Assembly (NCBI GenBank): GCA_013002465.1
Contig: JABDJO010000125.1
Location: 1 to 32,856, forward strand
Direction of reading: 5' to 3'
Source: Silicimonas sp.
GTDB taxonomy: Bacteria > Pseudomonadota > Alphaproteobacteria > Rhodobacterales > Rhodobacteraceae
Length of the DNA stretch: 32,856 nt
This document shows, one piece after another, positions 25,481 through 32,856 of this stretch. Under the pieces are notes generated by a model. It was given only the letters and a program-made list of their open reading frames with translations, had not been told where the DNA came from and searched no databases. The translations under genes were made by a program, and so were the position numbers. Every line of letters starts with the position of its first letter. Position 1 is the first letter of the stretch.

Positions 25481-26917
25481 ATGGACGCAGGAGCCAGAAC
25501 GGAACCGACGTTTCGCGAAAGCGTGGATCTGATGTTCAACCACGCGGTTGCCTTGATGGACCTGCCGCCGGGACTGGAAGACAAGATCAGGGTCTGCAAT
25601 TCGACCTATACCGTGCGCTTCGGGGTGAAACTCCGCGGCAGCATCCATACTTTCACCGGCTATCGCTCGGTCCATTCCGAACACATGGAACCTGTGAAAG
25701 GCGGCATCCGCTTCGCCCTTGGTGTCAATCAGGACGAGGTCGAGGCTTTGGCGGCGCTGATGACCTATAAATGCGCCCTGGTCGAAACGCCGTTCGGGGG
25801 CTCCAAGGGTGGCCTTTGCATCGACCCGCGTGAATACGATGCCGACGAAATGGAACGGATCACCCGGCGTTTTGCTTATGAACTGGCCAAGCGCGACCTG
25901 ATCAACCCCAGCCAGAACGTGCCCGCGCCTGACATGGGAACCGGCGAACGTGAAATGGCATGGATCGCCGACCAATACGCGCGCATGAACACCACCGACA
26001 TCAACGCGCGCGCCTGCGTCACCGGCAAACCGCCCCATGCGGGCGGCATCAAGGGCCGGGTCGAAGCGACGGGCAGGGGCGTGCAATACGCGCTGCAGGA
26101 ATTCTTCCGCCATCCCGAAGACGTGGCCGAAAGCGGGCTGACGGGGACATTGGACGGCAAGCGCTTGATCGTGCAGGGCCTTGGTAACGTGGGCTATCAC
26201 GCTGCCAAGTTCCTTTCCGAAGAAGACGGCTGCAAGGTCATCGGCATCATCGAACGTGACGGCGCTCTGGTCAGCGATGCCGGGCTGGACGTCGAAGGGG
26301 TCTATGCCTGGATCGGCAAGCACGGCGGGGTCAAAGGTTACGCCGATGCCACCTATGTCGAAAACGGCGCAAGCGTTCTGGAAAACGAATGTGACATCCT
26401 GATTCCCGCTGCCCTGGAAGGCGTGATCAACCTTGGCAATGCCGCCGACATCAAGGCGCCCTTGATAATCGAGGCTGCCAATGGCCCCGTAACCGCCGGG
26501 GCCGACGAAATCCTGCGCCAGAAAGGAACGGTCATCATCCCCGATATGTACGCCAACGCCGGCGGTGTGACGGTGTCGTATTTCGAATGGGTCAAGAACC
26601 TCAGCCACATTCGCTTTGGCCGCATGCAGCGCCGGCAGGAAGAAAATCGCCACCTTCTGATCGTGCGCGAGTTAGAGCGTCTGGACGAGCATCTGGGCGA
26701 CAATTGGTCGATGACCTCGAACTTCAAGGAAAAGTACCTGCGCGGCGCCGACGAACTTGAACTGGTGCGCTCGGGCCTCGATGACACCATGCGCGAGGCC
26801 TATCAGGCCATGCACGCCATGTGGCGGTCGCGCGACGATGTGAAAGACCTCAGAACAGCGGCCTATCTTGTGGCCATCGAACGGGTGGCGAAAAGCTATA
26901 CCGCCAAGGGGCTTTGA
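25481..26917 (+). CDS. gdhA: Glutamate dehydrogenase (Glu/Leu/Phe/Val family)
   Basis: The enzyme interconverts glutamate and 2-oxoglutarate plus ammonia. The 478 residues show the substrate-binding MEPVKGGIRFALGVNQDEV, the catalytic segment FGGSKGGLCIDP, SQNVPAPDMGTGEREM, and the Rossmann motif VQGLGNVGYHAAKF in the C-terminal cofactor domain. Length and sequence fit the 450-480-residue branch common in alphaproteobacteria; whether it uses NAD or NADP cannot be read reliably. GGGAGGAAATAGT before the ATG is a strong ribosome-binding site. It is transcribed alone, with dnaG following after 52 bases. Confidence 0.93.
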   Translation: MDAGARTEPTFRESVDLMFNHAVALMDLPPGLEDKIRVCNSTYTVRFGVKLRGSIHTFTGYRSVHSEHMEPVKGGIRFALGVNQDEVEALAALMTYKCALVETPFGGSKGGLCIDPREYDADEMERITRRFAYELAKRDLINPSQNVPAPDMGTGEREMAWIADQYARMNTTDINARACVTGKPPHAGGIKGRVEATGRGVQYALQEFFRHPEDVAESGLTGTLDGKRLIVQGLGNVGYHAAKFLSEEDGCKVIGIIERDGALVSDAGLDVEGVYAWIGKHGGVKGYADATYVENGASVLENECDILIPAALEGVINLGNAADIKAPLIIEAANGPVTAGADEILRQKGTVIIPDMYANAGGVTVSYFEWVKNLSHIRFGRMQRRQEENRHLLIVRELERLDEHLGDNWSMTSNFKEKYLRGADELELVRSGLDDTMREAYQAMHAMWRSRDDVKDLRTAAYLVAIERVAKSYTAKGL

Positions 26918-26969
26918 TCGGTCCAACCCGCAATCTGGACAACCGGGGGCAGGTGCCCATATATGAACC

Positions 26970-28913
26970 ATGAGCCTGCCCCCCGGTTTCCTTGACGATC
27001 TGAAAACCCGCGCGTCCTTGTCACAGGTCGTGGGGCGCAAGGTTACGTGGGATGCCCGCAAATCCAACCAGGGCAAGGGCGACATGTGGGCGCCGTGCCC
27101 GTTCCACCAGGAAAAGACCGCGTCCTTCCACGTCGATGACCGAAAGGGGTTCTATTACTGCTTTGGCTGCCACGCCAAGGGCGATCTGATCAGCTTTGTG
27201 CAGGAAACCGAGAATGTCTCGTTCATGGAGGCGGTTGAAATCCTTGCGCGCGAGGCTGGCATGCCGATGCCTGCCCGTGATCCGAAAGCCCAGGAAAAGG
27301 CCGACCGCCGGACCGAGCTTGCCAAGATCATGGAACAGGCGGTGCAGTTCTTCCGCCTGCAACTGAAAACCGGCGCCGCCGGGGCGGCCCGCGATTATCT
27401 GGCCGGGCGCGGTCTGGATGACGCGGCGCAGGCCCGGTGGGATATCGGATTTGCCCCCGACGACCGGCAGGCGCTGTTCAAGCACCTGACCGGCAAAGGC
27501 ATCGCGCCGGATCTCATCATCGACGCCGGACTTTCGGCCAAACCGGACGACGGCGGCGCGCCCTATGACCGGTTCCGGGGCCGCATCATCTTTCCGATCC
27601 GTGATCCACGCGGGCGTGCCATCGCCCTTGGTGGCCGCGCCATGGACCCGAACGCGCGCGCCAAGTACCTGAACTCGCCCGAAACCGAATTGTTCGACAA
27701 GGGCCGCAGCCTGTACAACCATGGCCCCGCCCGCGAAGCCTCGGGCAAGGACCAGCCGCTCATTGTCGCCGAAGGCTATATGGATGTGATCGCCCTTGCC
27801 GAAGCTGGCTTTGGCGCCACCGTTGCCCCCTTGGGTACGGCGGTGACCGAGGATCAGCTTCAGCTTCTCTGGCGAATGCACGACGAACCGATCATCGCCC
27901 TTGACGGTGACACTGCCGGTTTTCGCGCCGCCCTGCGCGTCGTCGACCTCGCGTTGCCACTTATAGAGGCCGGGAAGTCGCTCAGGTTCTGCCTGATGCC
28001 CGACGGCATGGACCCCGACGATCTGATCCGCGCCGAAGGGGCAGGGGCCATGCGCCGCCACCTCGATGCCAGTGTGCCTTTGGTTCAGCTTCTCTGGCGC
28101 CGCGAAACCGAGGGCAAAAGCTTTGACAGCCCCGAGCGCAAGGCCGCCCTCGACCACAGCCTGCGCGAAGCGATCCGCAAGGTCCGCGATCCATCCCTGC
28201 GCCGTCACTATGGCGACGAGGTCAACCGCCTGCGCCGCGCGCTCTTTGACAACCGCCCCCAAGGCAAGACCCCGTTTCGCCCGCGGGGCGCCCGTTTTCA
28301 ACAGCCCGCGGCACCCATGTCGGAAACCAAGGCCAGCGCCCTTGCCGCCGCCGGTGCGCCTTTCGAAGAACAGTTGAAAGAGGCGGTCATCCTGGCCGCA
28401 CTCGTCACCCGCCCCGCATTGGTGCCGCAGTTTGTCGCCGATCTTGAACGCCTCGAATGCTCGCTTGGCGAACACGACGCGGTGCGCACCGCCCTTCTGG
28501 ACACCGAAGGCGCGACCCGCGCCGATCTTGAGCAACTTTGCGGCGCTCATGCCCTTGAAAAGCTGTTCCAGCCACGCCATGTCCGCATCTCACCTGCCAT
28601 GCGCGACGATGTCGATGACGACATCGCCGCCCTGTCCGTGGCCGAGGAACTGGCCAAGCTTACAGCCCGCCGGGGTGCCCGGCGCGAGATCGAGGATGCG
28701 ATGCGCGATATCGAGGGGCTGGTCGACGAAGGCCTGACATGGCGGCTGGGACAAGTGGCCGAAGCATTGAGCAGTGCGGAAAAAAGCGGTCGCGACGATG
28801 GAACGGAATATGACATCGGGCCGAACGGTGCCCGCCTGAAACGGGACGAGAAAAGCGACTTTGACGCCCTTCTGGGGCGAATCAACTACACCAAGGGCCG
28901 GGACCGGGCGTAG
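26970..28913 (+). CDS. dnaG: DNA primase
   Basis: The primase makes RNA primers for chromosome replication. The 647 residues have the N-terminal CHC2 zinc finger (CPFHQEKTASFHVDD, then YYCFGCHAKGD), the catalytic RNA-polymerase core with FRGRIIFPIRDPRGR, and the TOPRIM motifs VAEGYMDVIALAEAG and ALDGDTAGF. The C-terminal third is the less conserved DnaB-helicase-binding part. Length is usual. The ribosome-binding site is weak. The rpoD gene follows 112 bases later, an order conserved in many proteobacteria. Confidence 0.97.
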   Translation: MSLPPGFLDDLKTRASLSQVVGRKVTWDARKSNQGKGDMWAPCPFHQEKTASFHVDDRKGFYYCFGCHAKGDLISFVQETENVSFMEAVEILAREAGMPMPARDPKAQEKADRRTELAKIMEQAVQFFRLQLKTGAAGAARDYLAGRGLDDAAQARWDIGFAPDDRQALFKHLTGKGIAPDLIIDAGLSAKPDDGGAPYDRFRGRIIFPIRDPRGRAIALGGRAMDPNARAKYLNSPETELFDKGRSLYNHGPAREASGKDQPLIVAEGYMDVIALAEAGFGATVAPLGTAVTEDQLQLLWRMHDEPIIALDGDTAGFRAALRVVDLALPLIEAGKSLRFCLMPDGMDPDDLIRAEGAGAMRRHLDASVPLVQLLWRRETEGKSFDSPERKAALDHSLREAIRKVRDPSLRRHYGDEVNRLRRALFDNRPQGKTPFRPRGARFQQPAAPMSETKASALAAAGAPFEEQLKEAVILAALVTRPALVPQFVADLERLECSLGEHDAVRTALLDTEGATRADLEQLCGAHALEKLFQPRHVRISPAMRDDVDDDIAALSVAEELAKLTARRGARREIEDAMRDIEGLVDEGLTWRLGQVAEALSSAEKSGRDDGTEYDIGPNGARLKRDEKSDFDALLGRINYTKGRDRA

Positions 28914-29025
28914 CGAAAAGCGCTCAGAGGGCCAAAAAAACAAAGCGATGCGGTTGCGATTCTCTGATTCGCGCTAGATGATTCGACAACTGCGCGAATC
29001 ACCACATTTTTTCCGGGAGTGGCGA

Positions 29026-31023
29026 ATGGCTGCCAAGGACACATCAGACGATCAAAAGACCGACGACCAGGAGAACGAAGGCGTTCTTGATATGAGTCAG
29101 GCGGCGGTGAAGAAGATGATCGCCGACGCCCGCACCAAGGGCTACATCACCTATGATCAACTGAACCGCGTTCTGCCGCCCGATCAGGTGGCCTCGGAAC
29201 AGATCGAAGACGTGATGTCGATGCTCTCGGAAATGGGCATCAATATCATCGAAGACGAAGAAGACGCCGACGACGACAAATCCGAAGGCTCGACCGATGT
29301 GGTCGAGGCATCGACCAGCCGCGAAGTCGCCGTTGCCCAGACCGAGACCGAAAAACTCGACCGCACCGATGACCCGGTGCGTATGTACCTGCGCGAAATG
29401 GGCTCGGTCGAACTTCTGAGCCGCGAGGGCGAGATCGCCATCGCCAAGCGGATCGAAGCGGGCCGAAACACGATGATCGCCGGGCTGTGCGAAAGCCCGC
29501 TCACGTTCCAGGCCATCACCATCTGGCGCGACGAACTTCTTTCCGAAGACATCCTTCTGCGCGACGTCATCGACCTTGAAACCACCTTTGGCCGCTCCAT
29601 GGGCGAGGACGACGAAGAAAACGAAACGCCCGTGGTCGACACGACGAACGTCGAAACTGCAAAGTCCAAGGAGGACGACCAGGAGGAACTCGACGCCGAC
29701 GGCAATCCGATTCAGAAAGACGATGACGACGACGACGAGGACGAAGCCGCCAACATGTCACTTGCGGCCATGGAAGCCGCGCTGAAACCGCACGTCCTGG
29801 AAATTCTCGAACGCATCGCCAAGGATTATTCCAAGCTTTCCGACATGCAGGACAACCGCATGTCGGCCACGCTGAACGAAGACAACAGCTTTTCGGCGGC
29901 GGCGGAAAAGAAATACCAGAAGCTGCGCCAGGAAATCGTCGATCTGGTGAACGAGCTTCACTTGCACAACAACCGGATCGAAGCGCTGATCGACCAGCTT
30001 TACGGCATCAACCGCCGGATCATGTCGATTGATTCAAACATGGTGAAACTGGCCGACCAGGCTCGCATCAACCGGCGCGAATTCATCGAGGCCTATCGCG
30101 GCTATGAACTGGACCCGGCCTGGCTTGACCGGATGAAGGAAAAGACCGGGCGCGGCTGGACAACGCTGATGGAGCGCTCGACCGACAAGATCGAAGAACT
30201 GCGCGGCGAGATGGCCCAGGTCGGCCAATACGTCGGCGTCGACATCCCCGAGTTTCGCCGCATCGTTCAGCAGGTCCAGAAGGGCGAAAAAGAGGCCCGC
30301 CAGGCCAAAAAGGAAATGGTCGAAGCCAACCTGCGTCTGGTGATCTCGATCGCCAAAAAATACACCAACCGCGGGTTGCAGTTCCTTGATCTGATCCAGG
30401 AAGGCAACATCGGCCTGATGAAGGCTGTCGACAAGTTCGAATACCGCCGGGGCTACAAATTCTCGACCTACGCCACCTGGTGGATCCGTCAGGCCATTAC
30501 GCGCTCGATCGCTGATCAGGCCCGCACGATCCGCATCCCGGTCCACATGATCGAAACGATCAACAAGCTGGTGCGCACTGGTCGCCAGATGCTGCACGAG
30601 ATCGGCCGCGAACCAACGCCCGAGGAATTGGCCGAAAAGCTGCAAATGCCTTTGGAAAAGGTCCGCAAGGTGATGAAGATCGCCAAGGAACCGATTTCCT
30701 TGGAAACCCCTATCGGCGACGAAGAGGATTCGCAGCTTGGCGATTTCATCGAGGACAAGAACGCCGTCCTGCCGCTGGACAGTGCCATTCAGGAGAACCT
30801 GAAGGAAACAACGACCCGCGTCTTGGCATCGCTGACGCCGCGCGAAGAACGCGTTTTGCGCATGCGCTTCGGCATCGGCATGAACACCGACCACACGCTG
30901 GAAGAGGTGGGGCAACAGTTCAGCGTGACGCGGGAGCGTATTCGTCAGATCGAGGCGAAGGCGCTGAGGAAGTTGAAGCATCCCAGCCGAAGCAGGAAGC
31001 TCAGGAGTTTCTTGGATCAGTAG
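29026..31023 (+). CDS. rpoD: RNA polymerase principal sigma factor (sigma-70)
   Basis: A 665-residue housekeeping sigma factor. Region 1.1 lies in the first 90 residues ([20 protein letters not shown]), region 1.2 includes [20 protein letters not shown], then an acidic non-conserved insert rich in Asp/Glu ([13 protein letters not shown]). Region 2 has [40 protein letters not shown] and [13 protein letters not shown]; region 4.2 ends with [20 protein letters not shown]. The ATG at 29026 (MAAKDTSDD) follows GGGAGTGGCGA and is preferred to 28978. No terminator follows the stop codon: a small gene begins two bases later. Confidence 0.97.
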   Translation: MAAKDTSDDQKTDDQENEGVLDMSQAAVKKMIADARTKGYITYDQLNRVLPPDQVASEQIEDVMSMLSEMGINIIEDEEDADDDKSEGSTDVVEASTSREVAVAQTETEKLDRTDDPVRMYLREMGSVELLSREGEIAIAKRIEAGRNTMIAGLCESPLTFQAITIWRDELLSEDILLRDVIDLETTFGRSMGEDDEENETPVVDTTNVETAKSKEDDQEELDADGNPIQKDDDDDDEDEAANMSLAAMEAALKPHVLEILERIAKDYSKLSDMQDNRMSATLNEDNSFSAAAEKKYQKLRQEIVDLVNELHLHNNRIEALIDQLYGINRRIMSIDSNMVKLADQARINRREFIEAYRGYELDPAWLDRMKEKTGRGWTTLMERSTDKIEELRGEMAQVGQYVGVDIPEFRRIVQQVQKGEKEARQAKKEMVEANLRLVISIAKKYTNRGLQFLDLIQEGNIGLMKAVDKFEYRRGYKFSTYATWWIRQAITRSIADQARTIRIPVHMIETINKLVRTGRQMLHEIGREPTPEELAEKLQMPLEKVRKVMKIAKEPISLETPIGDEEDSQLGDFIEDKNAVLPLDSAIQENLKETTTRVLASLTPREERVLRMRFGIGMNTDHTLEEVGQQFSVTRERIRQIEAKALRKLKHPSRSRKLRSFLDQ

Positions 31024-31025
31024 CC

Positions 31026-31232
31026 ATGCCAAAAAGAAACGTTCGCGCGACAACATCGAATTCCTCGGGAAAAATCCTGGAGAGCCGGAAGTCCGCTCGC
31101 ACCACCAAGACTGCCGCGGCCTCGGCATTAACCAAGAGGCCTAACAAAAAGGTATCAAGCGCATCAAAGCGCACGCTCGGCGAGGTCGCTGAACGGCATA
31201 GCGATGCTCTTGAGCGGTTGGCAAAGCGATAA
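31026..31232 (+). CDS. Small basic protein, probable antitoxin of the Doc-like toxin
   Basis: A 68-residue protein rich in Lys, Arg, Ser, Ala and Thr (SRKSARTTKTAAASALTKRP), with a short predicted helix at the end (RTLGEVAERHSDALERLAKR). It has no DNA-binding motif I can name and is not a Phd sequence. Its place directly before a Doc/Fic reading frame, overlapping it by a few bases, is what one expects of an antitoxin. It starts two bases after the rpoD stop, so it has no room for its own promoter unless one lies inside rpoD. Base composition is lower in GC than the neighbours, which suggests acquisition. Confidence 0.6.
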   Translation: MPKRNVRATTSNSSGKILESRKSARTTKTAAASALTKRPNKKVSSASKRTLGEVAERHSDALERLAKR

Positions 31233-31606
31233 GACATTATCAGGTTACATTCTCAGACGCGATTGAGGCACATCGCACCGCTCTCACCAAGGGCGGCGGG
31301 CGGATTGGTCTGCTTCGTGAAGCCGACCTGTTGTCTGCTCTCGCGCGCCCGTATTCAGGGTATCATCGTCCAATCGCCCGAAAATGCGCTGCACTGTTGC
31401 ACGCCATGGTCAAGAACCACCCGTTCGTCGATGCCAACAAGCGCACTGCTTGGCTTGTCACAATGCTCCTGATCAGGCGGAGCAGGTATGACATAACCTT
31501 AGCCTCAAATGACAGAATAGATGACTTGGTTGTAAGTGTGGCGGAGGACGAAGTCGTTTTCGATGAAATCGTCGAGTGGTTTCGCGTGCGTTTGAAAAAT
31601 GCATAG
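31229..31606 (+). CDS. Doc/Fic-family toxin frame without a usable start codon
   Basis: The frame encodes a protein like death-on-curing toxins, which inactivate EF-Tu by phosphorylation in phage P1. The Fic motif HPFVDANKRTAW keeps the His, Phe, Asp, Asn, Lys and Arg residues. N-terminal to it come RHYQVTFSDAIEAHRTAL, GLLREADLLSALARP and the helix ARKCAALLHAMVKN. From codon ATA at 31229 the product would be 125 residues, close to P1 Doc (126, which also starts MRH). No ATG, GTG or TTG exists between the in-frame stop at 31211 and a TTG at 31331, which would remove the first 34 residues. The position where ATGA would overlap the antitoxin stop reads ATAA. It is likely silent or very weakly translated. 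Confidence 0.72.
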   Translation: MRHYQVTFSDAIEAHRTALTKGGGRIGLLREADLLSALARPYSGYHRPIARKCAALLHAMVKNHPFVDANKRTAWLVTMLLIRRSRYDITLASNDRIDDLVVSVAEDEVVFDEIVEWFRVRLKNA

Positions 31607-31837
31607 GCAATCTGTTAGCCATCCACCTGACGGGCACTGCAACGCCAACAAATCCCACAACCAGAATACTTGGCTGGCGCCACTAACCGCTTGCGCTCAT
31701 CCGCTGCGAAACCGCCCACTTAGGGTCGGGCGTGACCCGAGCTTCCCATTTTGATCCATGCCGCAAACCGGCCTGTTGGTCTTCACAAATTCCGCCCGTG
31801 ACTTGACCCCACGCTTGGAAGCCCCACAATACCTCAC
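31607..31837. other. Intergenic region after the toxin-antitoxin-like pair
   Basis: The 231 bases show no gene that resembles a known protein on either strand and no tRNA cloverleaf. A short inverted repeat GGTC-GGGCGT-GACC lies near 31727. It may be the remaining downstream flank of the insertion that brought the toxin pair next to rpoD, but no obvious direct repeat marks its ends. Confidence 0.3.
31803..31830 (+). promoter_or_regulatory. Possible promoter for the 112-residue membrane protein gene
   Basis: TTGACC (31803-31808) and CACAAT (31825-31830) are 16 bases apart and end 7 bases before the ATG at 31838, so the transcript would be leaderless or nearly so. Consistent with that, no ribosome-binding site is visible. 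This is a weak pattern match. Confidence 0.25.
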
Positions 31838-32176
31838 ATGAATACCAACCCCTTTCGCACCCGCCCGCGCATGATCGCCAAGCTGCCTCGTATCGTGCGG
31901 CTTTATATTCTGCACTGCCTGGTCGGTTTCCTGCTCGCGGCCATTTTCACCGGCCTCATCCTCTGGTTTGACGTCGCCGGCATCGGTCACCTGGTTACCC
32001 ATGTCGAAGGCGGCTGGCTGGCAGCACTTGTGTTCTTTGCCCTGAACGGCATCGTCTTCGCGGGCGTCCAGACCGGCATCGTCATCATGATGATGGACTA
32101 TGACGACGCGCCGAAACCGCCATCGGGCCTTGCCCAACACGTGGCCCGGCCAGAACCGGCCCCGGTCAGGAGCTGA
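31838..32176 (+). CDS. Small two-helix inner-membrane protein, unknown function
   Basis: A 112-residue protein with a basic N-terminus (NPFRTRPRMIAKLPRIVR) and two hydrophobic helices (YILHCLVGFLLAAIFTGLIL and WLAALVFFALNGIVFAGV), then a short proline-rich cytoplasmic tail. The positive-inside rule puts both ends in the cytoplasm. I know no family name for it. A HlyU-family gene begins one base after its stop codon, so the two are probably translated from one transcript. Confidence 0.75.
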   Translation: MNTNPFRTRPRMIAKLPRIVRLYILHCLVGFLLAAIFTGLILWFDVAGIGHLVTHVEGGWLAALVFFALNGIVFAGVQTGIVIMMMDYDDAPKPPSGLAQHVARPEPAPVRS

Positions 32177-32177
32177 C

Positions 32178-32453
32178 ATGTCAATTCTTTCAAAGCTTTT
32201 CGGCGGTGGTGGCGGATCCCGACCCGCGGCCGACCCTGAAACCTACCAGGGCTTCACCATCTTTCCCGAACCTGTCCCCGAAGGCGGACGTTATCGCCTT
32301 GGCGCGCGCATCGAAAAAGAGGTCGGAGGAGAATTGAAATCCCACATCCTGATCCGTGCCGATGTGTTGGACGATCTGGAAACCGCCAACACCGTATCGC
32401 TCAACAAGGCCAAACAGGTGATCGACGAGCAGGGCGACCGTCTGTTTGGCTAG
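32178..32453 (+). CDS. HlyU-family protein
   Basis: A 91-residue protein matching the HlyU transcriptional activator family (PF10115 type): SILSKLFGGGGG at the start, YQGFTIFPEPVPEGGRYRLG, then IEKEVGGELKSHILIRAD and the C-terminal KAKQVIDEQGDRLF. The name comes from a Vibrio annotation; this short family has no helix-turn-helix that I can see, so a regulatory role is uncertain. I use the ATG at 32178, just after the stop of the membrane-protein gene, because it gives the conserved N-terminus. Confidence 0.82.
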   Translation: MSILSKLFGGGGGSRPAADPETYQGFTIFPEPVPEGGRYRLGARIEKEVGGELKSHILIRADVLDDLETANTVSLNKAKQVIDEQGDRLFG

Positions 32454-32587
32454 GCGCGCCTTGCAAAAGTCTTCCATTCAATCGGGCGTTCGCAAACGGA
32501 ATGCGCTCCCCCTGGGTTCACTGCGCCATGCGCCAAACTCGAAATTCATCACTGGCCGATGGCGCATGACCTGCTAAGATCGTGTCC

Positions 32588-32752
32588 ATGGAACCGATCT
32601 CACTTGCCTTTTACGCCGCCGTTTGTGGCTTGCTCAGTCTCGTCGCCCCCAATCTTGGTGGTATGGTTCCGCGTTTGGCCGTCGGGGCTGTTGTCGGGAT
32701 TGTCGCGGCCTCGGTCCTGCCGTTTATCCGCGGCATGATGATGGGCTATTGA
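32588..32752 (+). CDS. Small 54-residue membrane protein
   Basis: An ATG at 32588 opens a 54-codon frame with two hydrophobic stretches (ISLAFYAAVCGLLSLVA and LAVGAVVGIVAASVLPFI) separated by PNLGGMVPR, ending RGMMMGY. Codon use looks normal for the window and the frame fills the gap between the HlyU gene and the next gene, 21 bases further on. It has no strong ribosome-binding site and no family I recognise. Confidence 0.55.
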   Translation: MEPISLAFYAAVCGLLSLVAPNLGGMVPRLAVGAVVGIVAASVLPFIRGMMMGY

Positions 32753-32773
32753 TTTTCACGTGATAGCAAGGAC

Positions 32774-32856
32774 ATGACGACGTTCACGCTAACCGTCGCA
32801 ACCTCGGCCGACGGCTTTATCTCGCGCTCGACCGACGAACCGCCCCAGGCTTGGGC
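32774..32856 (+). CDS. RibD C-terminal/dihydrofolate reductase-like protein, first 27 codons
   Basis: The window ends inside this gene. The visible residues, MTTFTLTVATSADGFISR, match the first strand and SxDG(F/Y)I turn of the RibD C-terminal reductase domain family, which includes NADPH-dependent riboflavin-pathway reductases and dihydrofolate reductase-like proteins. An AAGGA site lies 4 bases before the ATG. Function beyond the fold cannot be judged from so short a piece. Confidence 0.65.
   Translation, partial: MTTFTLTVATSADGFISRSTDEPPQAW

Noticed and set aside
25352-26653. 433-codon minus-strand frame opposite glutamate dehydrogenase.
   Set aside because: It is an antisense shadow of a conserved enzyme; no motif or ribosome-binding site supports it.
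27021-28580. 519-codon minus-strand frame opposite dnaG.
   Set aside because: The plus strand has all primase motifs; the antisense product is compositionally biased and matches nothing I know.
29690-29760. Acidic Asp/Glu run in RpoD, considered as a repeat insertion.
   Set aside because: A variable acidic non-conserved region between regions 1.2 and 2 is normal in alphaproteobacterial principal sigma factors.
31697-32179. 160-codon minus-strand frame across the gap and the small membrane-protein gene.
   Set aside because: It mostly mirrors the plus-strand membrane protein, lacks a recognisable motif, and ends inside the intergenic gap without homology.

Overview
The window is high-GC bacterial DNA with dense genes, short intergenic gaps and many ATGA-type overlaps. 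Protein sequences and gene order (dnaG then rpoD, pcm then tolC then an acidic PopZ-like protein, HlyU family, TadE/TadG genes) point to an alphaproteobacterium, most likely of the order Rhodobacterales (Roseobacter group). This assignment rests on recognition of the proteins, not on a search. No rRNA, tRNA, CRISPR array, insertion sequence or prophage was seen.

Positions 1-14865 hold a carbohydrate uptake and catabolism island. It contains the start of phosphoglucomutase, a RbsD/FucU mutarotase and the ABC ATPase (minus strand), then a Tat-type solute-binding protein (plus), an iron-dependent alcohol dehydrogenase (minus), two ABC permeases (plus), a tight minus-strand operon of BtpA/SgcQ protein, M42 metallohydrolase, FGGY kinase and SIS isomerase, an aldo/keto reductase (plus), and a PfkB kinase with a xylose-isomerase-like TIM barrel protein (minus). 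Together they could import a sugar or sugar conjugate, release and mutarotate the sugar, oxidise or isomerise it and phosphorylate it. The substrate cannot be read from the sequence. The BtpA plus M42 pair recalls sgcQ/sgcX of the cryptic Escherichia coli sgc locus. No transcription factor lies in this part.

Positions 15039-22102 hold mostly core genes: a divergent PCMT-like methyltransferase, TolC, a PopZ-like polar organiser candidate, a YdjM-like membrane protein, a PilZ gene broken by an in-frame TAG, homoserine dehydrogenase, a small lipoprotein, and a TetR regulator with its own palindromic operator followed by an overlapping membrane-protein gene.

Positions 22168-25185 carry three minus-strand genes for TadE/TadG-like pilus-associated proteins, ending in a probable terminator. 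Positions 25481-31023 carry glutamate dehydrogenase, DNA primase and the principal sigma factor RpoD.

Two bases after rpoD comes a small, less GC-rich toxin-antitoxin-like pair. The Doc/Fic toxin frame is intact but appears to have lost its start codon: the expected ATGA overlap reads ATAA. The window closes with small membrane-protein genes, a HlyU family gene and the start of a RibD C-terminal-type reductase.

The observations most worth following are the silenced-looking Doc toxin, the sgc-like BtpA/M42 sugar island, the PopZ-like protein and the nonsense-interrupted PilZ gene.
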